Assembly: GCA_013138705.1 (NCBI GenBank)
Contig: WTCF01000112.1
Coordinates: 1-9,688 of the forward strand
Reading direction: 5' to 3'
Length of the DNA: 9,688 nt
Source: Deltaproteobacteria bacterium
GTDB lineage: Bacteria > Desulfobacterota > Dissulfuribacteria > Dissulfuribacterales > UBA3076
In this document: piece after piece, positions 6,702-9,688 of the stretch
Layout of the letters: the number at the start of each line of letters is the position of its first letter
Position numbering within the stretch: position 1 is the first letter of the stretch
Notes under the pieces: model-generated
What the model was told of the DNA's origin: nothing
Databases searched by the model: none
The model's input: only the letters and a program-made list of their open reading frames with translations
Translations under genes and position numbers: made by a program

Positions 6702-8435
6702 TTAACTTGATTTTTTCTGAGCCTGTCGCGGTTTGTTTTTCATGGCTTTTTCAATCTTGGCCCAGGTATCACGCAACGTCACCGTGCGATTGAACACCAA
6801 GGCTTTATCAGAAGAGTCTTTAGTATCCACGCAGAAATAGCCCTGTCTCTCAAACTGAAAACGACTCCCCTGTGCCGCGTTTGCCAGGCTCGGTTCCACT
6901 TGGCACGACGTCAAGGTCTCCAGGGAGTTTGGATTCAAATTGGCTCTGAAATCACCACCATCCTTTACTTCGTCGGGGTTTGCTTTCAGGAAGAGATGAT
7001 CGTACAGGCGCACTTCGGCCCGGAGTGAGTGGGCAGCCGACACCCAATGCAGTGTCGCCTTGACCTTGCGTCCATCCGGAGATCCACCGCCTCGAGTTTC
7101 AGGATCATAGGTGCAGCGCAATTCCACTATTTCGCCGGTCTGTTCATCCTTCACTACTCCAGCGCACTTTATATAATATGCGTATCTCAGCCGCACCTCG
7201 CGGCCCGGGGCCAGACGGAAGTATTTTTTCGGCGGATCTTCACGAAAATCCTCCTGTTCAATATACAGCACCTGTGAAAAAGGTACTTTCCTGGAACCCA
7301 TTCCGGGATCTTCAGGGTTGTTGATGGCCTCCAGCTCTTCCTCCAGCTCTTCCGGGTAGTTTTCTATGATCACCCTGAGAGGACGCAACACCCCCATAAC
7401 ACGTGGTGCCCGTTGATTCAGATCCTGGCGCACACAGTGTTCGAGCAGCGCCACATCGACCGTGCTGTCCCTTTTGGCTACTCCGATACGTTCACAAAAA
7501 TCCCGGATCGATTCCGGCGTGTATCCGCGTCTCCGCAGACCGGATATCGTAGGCATCCGCGGATCATCCCATCCGGAGACAGCGCCGGACTCCACCAGTT
7601 TCATGAGCTTTCGCTTGCTCATGATGGTGTAGCTGAGATTGAGGCGGGCAAACTCGATCTGCTGAGGATGACACTCAACGTCCAATTGGTCGAGCACCCA
7701 GTCGTACAAGGGGCGATGATCTTCAAATTCCAGAGTACAGATGGAATGTGTGATCCCTTCGATGGAATCAGAAAGGCAGTGGGTGTAGTCATACATGGGA
7801 TAAATGCACCACTTGTCGCCTGTCCTGTGATGTGACATCCGTCTAATACGGTAGATGGCCGGATCCCGCATATTCAAATTCGGAGATTCCATATCTATTT
7901 TTGCCCGGAGTATGTGAGATCCGTCCCCAAATTCTCCTGCCCGCATGCGCTCAAACAGGTCCAAGTTCTCCTCAACCGGGCGTGAGCGATACGGGCTGTC
8001 CTTGCCCGGCTCAGTCAATGTGCCGCGGTATTCCTTGATTTCCTCCGGGTTCAGGCTGCAGACATAGGCCTTCCCCTTTTTTATTAACTGAACCGCATAT
8101 TCGTACAACTGATCAAAGTAGTCGGATGCATAGTAGAGATGTTTGCCCCAGTCAAAACCAAGCCACTTTACGTCTGCTTTGATCGACTCAATATATTCAA
8201 TGTCTTCCTTGCCGGGATTTGTGTCGTCGAAACGCATGTGGCAGACGCCACCCTTATTTTCCGCAGCAATTCCAAAATTGAGGCAGATAGACTTGGCATG
8301 CCCGATATGGAGATAGCCGTTCGGCTCCGGTGGAAATCGGGTCACAACTCGACCTTCATTCTTGTTTATCCTCAAGTCCTCCACGATGATATTGCGAATG
8401 AAGTCAAGTGATGGTTGAGAATCGGTGGTGGTCAT
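6702..8435 (-). CDS. glnS: Glutaminyl-tRNA synthetase (GlnRS)
   Basis: This class I synthetase charges tRNA-Gln directly with glutamine, making the GatCAB transamidation route unnecessary for tRNA-Gln. It has 577 residues, close to E. coli GlnRS (about 555). [16 protein letters not shown] (35-50) holds the HIGH signature, and YTIMSKRKL (269-277) holds the KMSKS-type loop. The [10 protein letters not shown] stretch (69-78) and the two-barrel anticodon-binding C-terminus are also typical of GlnRS and distinguish it from GluRS. The C-terminal tail is lysine-rich. The start at 8435 has GGAG eight bases upstream. It is the first gene of the likely glnS-gltX operon and is divergent from uvrB. Bacterial GlnRS genes are known to derive from a eukaryotic source by transfer, so presence here is phylogenetically informative. 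Confidence 0.97.
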   Translation of the reverse strand: MTTTDSQPSLDFIRNIIVEDLRINKNEGRVVTRFPPEPNGYLHIGHAKSICLNFGIAAENKGGVCHMRFDDTNPGKEDIEYIESIKADVKWLGFDWGKHLYYASDYFDQLYEYAVQLIKKGKAYVCSLNPEEIKEYRGTLTEPGKDSPYRSRPVEENLDLFERMRAGEFGDGSHILRAKIDMESPNLNMRDPAIYRIRRMSHHRTGDKWCIYPMYDYTHCLSDSIEGITHSICTLEFEDHRPLYDWVLDQLDVECHPQQIEFARLNLSYTIMSKRKLMKLVESGAVSGWDDPRMPTISGLRRRGYTPESIRDFCERIGVAKRDSTVDVALLEHCVRQDLNQRAPRVMGVLRPLRVIIENYPEELEEELEAINNPEDPGMGSRKVPFSQVLYIEQEDFREDPPKKYFRLAPGREVRLRYAYYIKCAGVVKDEQTGEIVELRCTYDPETRGGGSPDGRKVKATLHWVSAAHSLRAEVRLYDHLFLKANPDEVKDGGDFRANLNPNSLETLTSCQVEPSLANAAQGSRFQFERQGYFCVDTKDSSDKALVFNRTVTLRDTWAKIEKAMKNKPRQAQKKSS

Positions 8436-8462
8436 ATCTGCGGCTCCGTTTCCGTCTTTCTC

Positions 8463-8490
8463 TTGAGTTTTGCAAGCAGCTCCCTATAGT
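8463..8490 (+). promoter_or_regulatory. Candidate sigma70-type promoter for uvrB
   Basis: TTGAGT (8463-8468), a 16-bp spacer and TATAGT (8485-8490) give a reasonable -35/-10 pair pointing at uvrB, with a predicted leader of about 80 bases. A short palindrome, CTATA (8484-8488), 6-base gap, TATAG (8495-8499), overlaps the -10 box and could be an operator. I see no E. coli-type LexA box (CTGT-N8-ACAG). Confidence 0.45.
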
Positions 8491-8533
8491 GATTTATAGA
8501 ATTTATTGAATATGGGAACCTTTTTGCAGTTTA

Positions 8534-8562
8534 ATTCTAACGGTGAAGCAACAAAACCACAA
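8534..8562 (-). promoter_or_regulatory. Candidate promoter for glnS-gltX
   Basis: On the minus strand TTGTGG (8562-8557), a 17-bp spacer and TAGAAT (8539-8534) give a -10 box matching five of six consensus bases and a poor -35 box. It would leave a leader of roughly 90 bases before glnS. It is back to back with the uvrB promoter candidate in the 139-bp divergent gap. Confidence 0.35.
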
Positions 8563-8574
8563 GCAGACGCGACA

Positions 8575-9688
8575 ATGAATTTGCCTTTTCGCTTACACTC
8601 AGACTTCTTTCCCTGCGGAGACCAGCCAGGAGCCATTGCCGTCCTTACCGAAGGTCTTCAAAGTGGTCTTTGCCTTCAGGCACTCCTTGGGGTCACCGGA
8701 TCCGGCAAGACATTTACCATAGCCAACATAATAACCCAAGCGCAACGGCCTGCCCTGGTAATTGCACCGAACAAGACCCTTGCTGCACAGCTATTTGGGG
8801 AATTCAAGGCCCTTTTTCCGGAAAACGCAGTTGAATATTTTGTAAGCTATTACGATTACTACCAGCCGGAGGCCTATATACCTCAATCAGACACCTACAT
8901 TCAGAAGGATTCCTCCATCAATGACTTTATTGACAGGCTTCGCCATTCAGCCACACATTCCCTGCTTACCAGGAGGGATGTGATAATTGTCGCAAGCGTA
9001 TCCTGTATTTATGGCTTGGGCTCTCCTGAAGAATACCGGCAGATGCGGTTGTACTTGAGGGTGGGCGATGAGCGTCCCAGAGAAGAAATCCTGGCCTCGC
9101 TGGTCGCGATGCTGTATGAGCGAAACGATGTCGATTTCCACCGGGGGACCTTCAGGGTTCGGGGAGACATAGTTGAGATTTTCCCTGCCCATGAGGAAAA
9201 ACACGCCGTAAGGGTCGGGCTCTTTGGAGACGAAATCGAAAATATAAGCATCATTGACCCACTTAAGGGACAGACCATAGCTTCTTTGAGAGAAACCATC
9301 ATATATCCATCGAGCCACTACGTGGCATCTGAAGGCAGACTTGACAGAGCCATTCTGAGCATCAAGGCAGAGCTGGATGAAAGACTCCCGTTCTTTGAGT
9401 CTCAGAATAGATTGGTTGAGGCCCAGCGCCTTGAACAGAGGACCAACCTGGACCTTGAGATGCTTCAGGAACTGGGTTATTGCCATGGAATCGAGAACTA
9501 CGCAAGACACCTCTCAGGCCGTCCTCCGGGAGAGCCGCCTCCTGCACTTTTAGACTATTTTCCAAAGGATTTTATAACCTTCATTGACGAAAGCCACATA
9601 AGCATTCCCCAGATAAGGGGCATGTACGCAGGGGATCGTTCCAGGAAAAAGACCCTTGTTGAGTTTGGTTTCAGACTCCCTTCAGCCC
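8575..9688 (+). CDS. uvrB: UvrABC excinuclease subunit UvrB, 3' end missing
   Basis: UvrB is the damage-verifying helicase-like subunit of nucleotide excision repair; UvrA loads it and UvrC cuts with it. The frame is open from the ATG at 8575 to the window edge, giving 371 of roughly 670 expected residues. GDQPGAI (15-21) is the Q-motif region. The Walker A motif is GVTGSGKT (39-46). The DNA-threading beta-hairpin region reads [20 protein letters not shown]. Further conserved segments are [43 protein letters not shown] and the Walker B-type FIDESH near residue 340. The ATG at 8575 fits family N-termini ([14 protein letters not shown]). An in-frame ATG at 8512 would add 21 unconserved residues, and neither start has a clear Shine-Dalgarno sequence. 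No frameshift is seen. Motif III to VI and the C-terminal UvrC-binding domain lie beyond the window. Confidence 0.97.
   Translation, partial: MNLPFRLHSDFFPCGDQPGAIAVLTEGLQSGLCLQALLGVTGSGKTFTIANIITQAQRPALVIAPNKTLAAQLFGEFKALFPENAVEYFVSYYDYYQPEAYIPQSDTYIQKDSSINDFIDRLRHSATHSLLTRRDVIIVASVSCIYGLGSPEEYRQMRLYLRVGDERPREEILASLVAMLYERNDVDFHRGTFRVRGDIVEIFPAHEEKHAVRVGLFGDEIENISIIDPLKGQTIASLRETIIYPSSHYVASEGRLDRAILSIKAELDERLPFFESQNRLVEAQRLEQRTNLDLEMLQELGYCHGIENYARHLSGRPPGEPPPALLDYFPKDFITFIDESHISIPQIRGMYAGDRSRKKTLVEFGFRLPSA

Noticed and set aside
8512..8574. Longer uvrB starting at ATG 8512
   Set aside because: The added 21 residues do not resemble UvrB N-termini and there is no ribosome site; ATG 8575 matches the family start.
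8947..9510. Minus-strand open frame of 187 codons near the right edge
   Set aside because: It is fully antisense to uvrB, whose plus-strand frame carries the Walker A, beta-hairpin and FIDESH motifs.
1..9688. parS sites, CRISPR arrays, tRNA or rRNA genes, defence genes
   Set aside because: I saw no match to the parS consensus (GTTTCACGTGAAAC core), no spaced direct repeats and no cloverleaf-like or rRNA sequence by eye.

Overview
This looks like a chromosomal segment from an anaerobic bacterium. It carries the 3' part of a chromosome-type parB, a complete cytoplasmic group 3b-type [NiFe]-hydrogenase operon, a glnS-gltX tRNA synthetase pair, and the 5' part of uvrB. GlnRS next to a cytoplasmic NAD(P)-linked hydrogenase in a moderate-GC genome would suit Desulfobacterota (the former Deltaproteobacteria). 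That placement is an inference from gene content and from a resemblance in the intergenic repeat; it was not tested by any search.

Layout: parB (+, cut by the left edge) ends at 817. Its stop codon lies inside a roughly 130-bp palindromic repeat (813-942) in the convergent gap before the hydrogenase genes. The minus strand then carries, in transcription order, hydB (5023-3959), hydG (3939-3076), hydD (3057-2293) and hydA (2303-1017). A 153-bp gap (5024-5176) with a GC hairpin separates hydB from gltX (6688-5177), which lies 13 bp downstream of glnS (8435-6702). A 139-bp divergent region (8436-8574) separates glnS from uvrB (+, 8575 to the right edge).

How the genes work together: HydA (NiFe site), HydD (three Fe-S clusters), HydG (FAD, NAD(P) and a 2Fe-2S site) and HydB (two 4Fe-4S clusters) form a complete heterotetramer that would couple H2 to NAD(P)(H) in the cytoplasm. 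The gene order matches the archaeal sulfhydrogenase operon hydBGDA. GlnRS and GluRS charge tRNA-Gln and tRNA-Glu directly. ParB and UvrB serve chromosome segregation and nucleotide excision repair and have no evident functional link to the hydrogenase.

I found no CRISPR array, defence system, tRNA or rRNA, and no clearly undescribed system. The two observations most worth following are a HydA that stops exactly at its last metal-site histidine, with no C-terminal maturation peptide, and the palindromic MITE-like repeat that appears to supply the parB stop codon.
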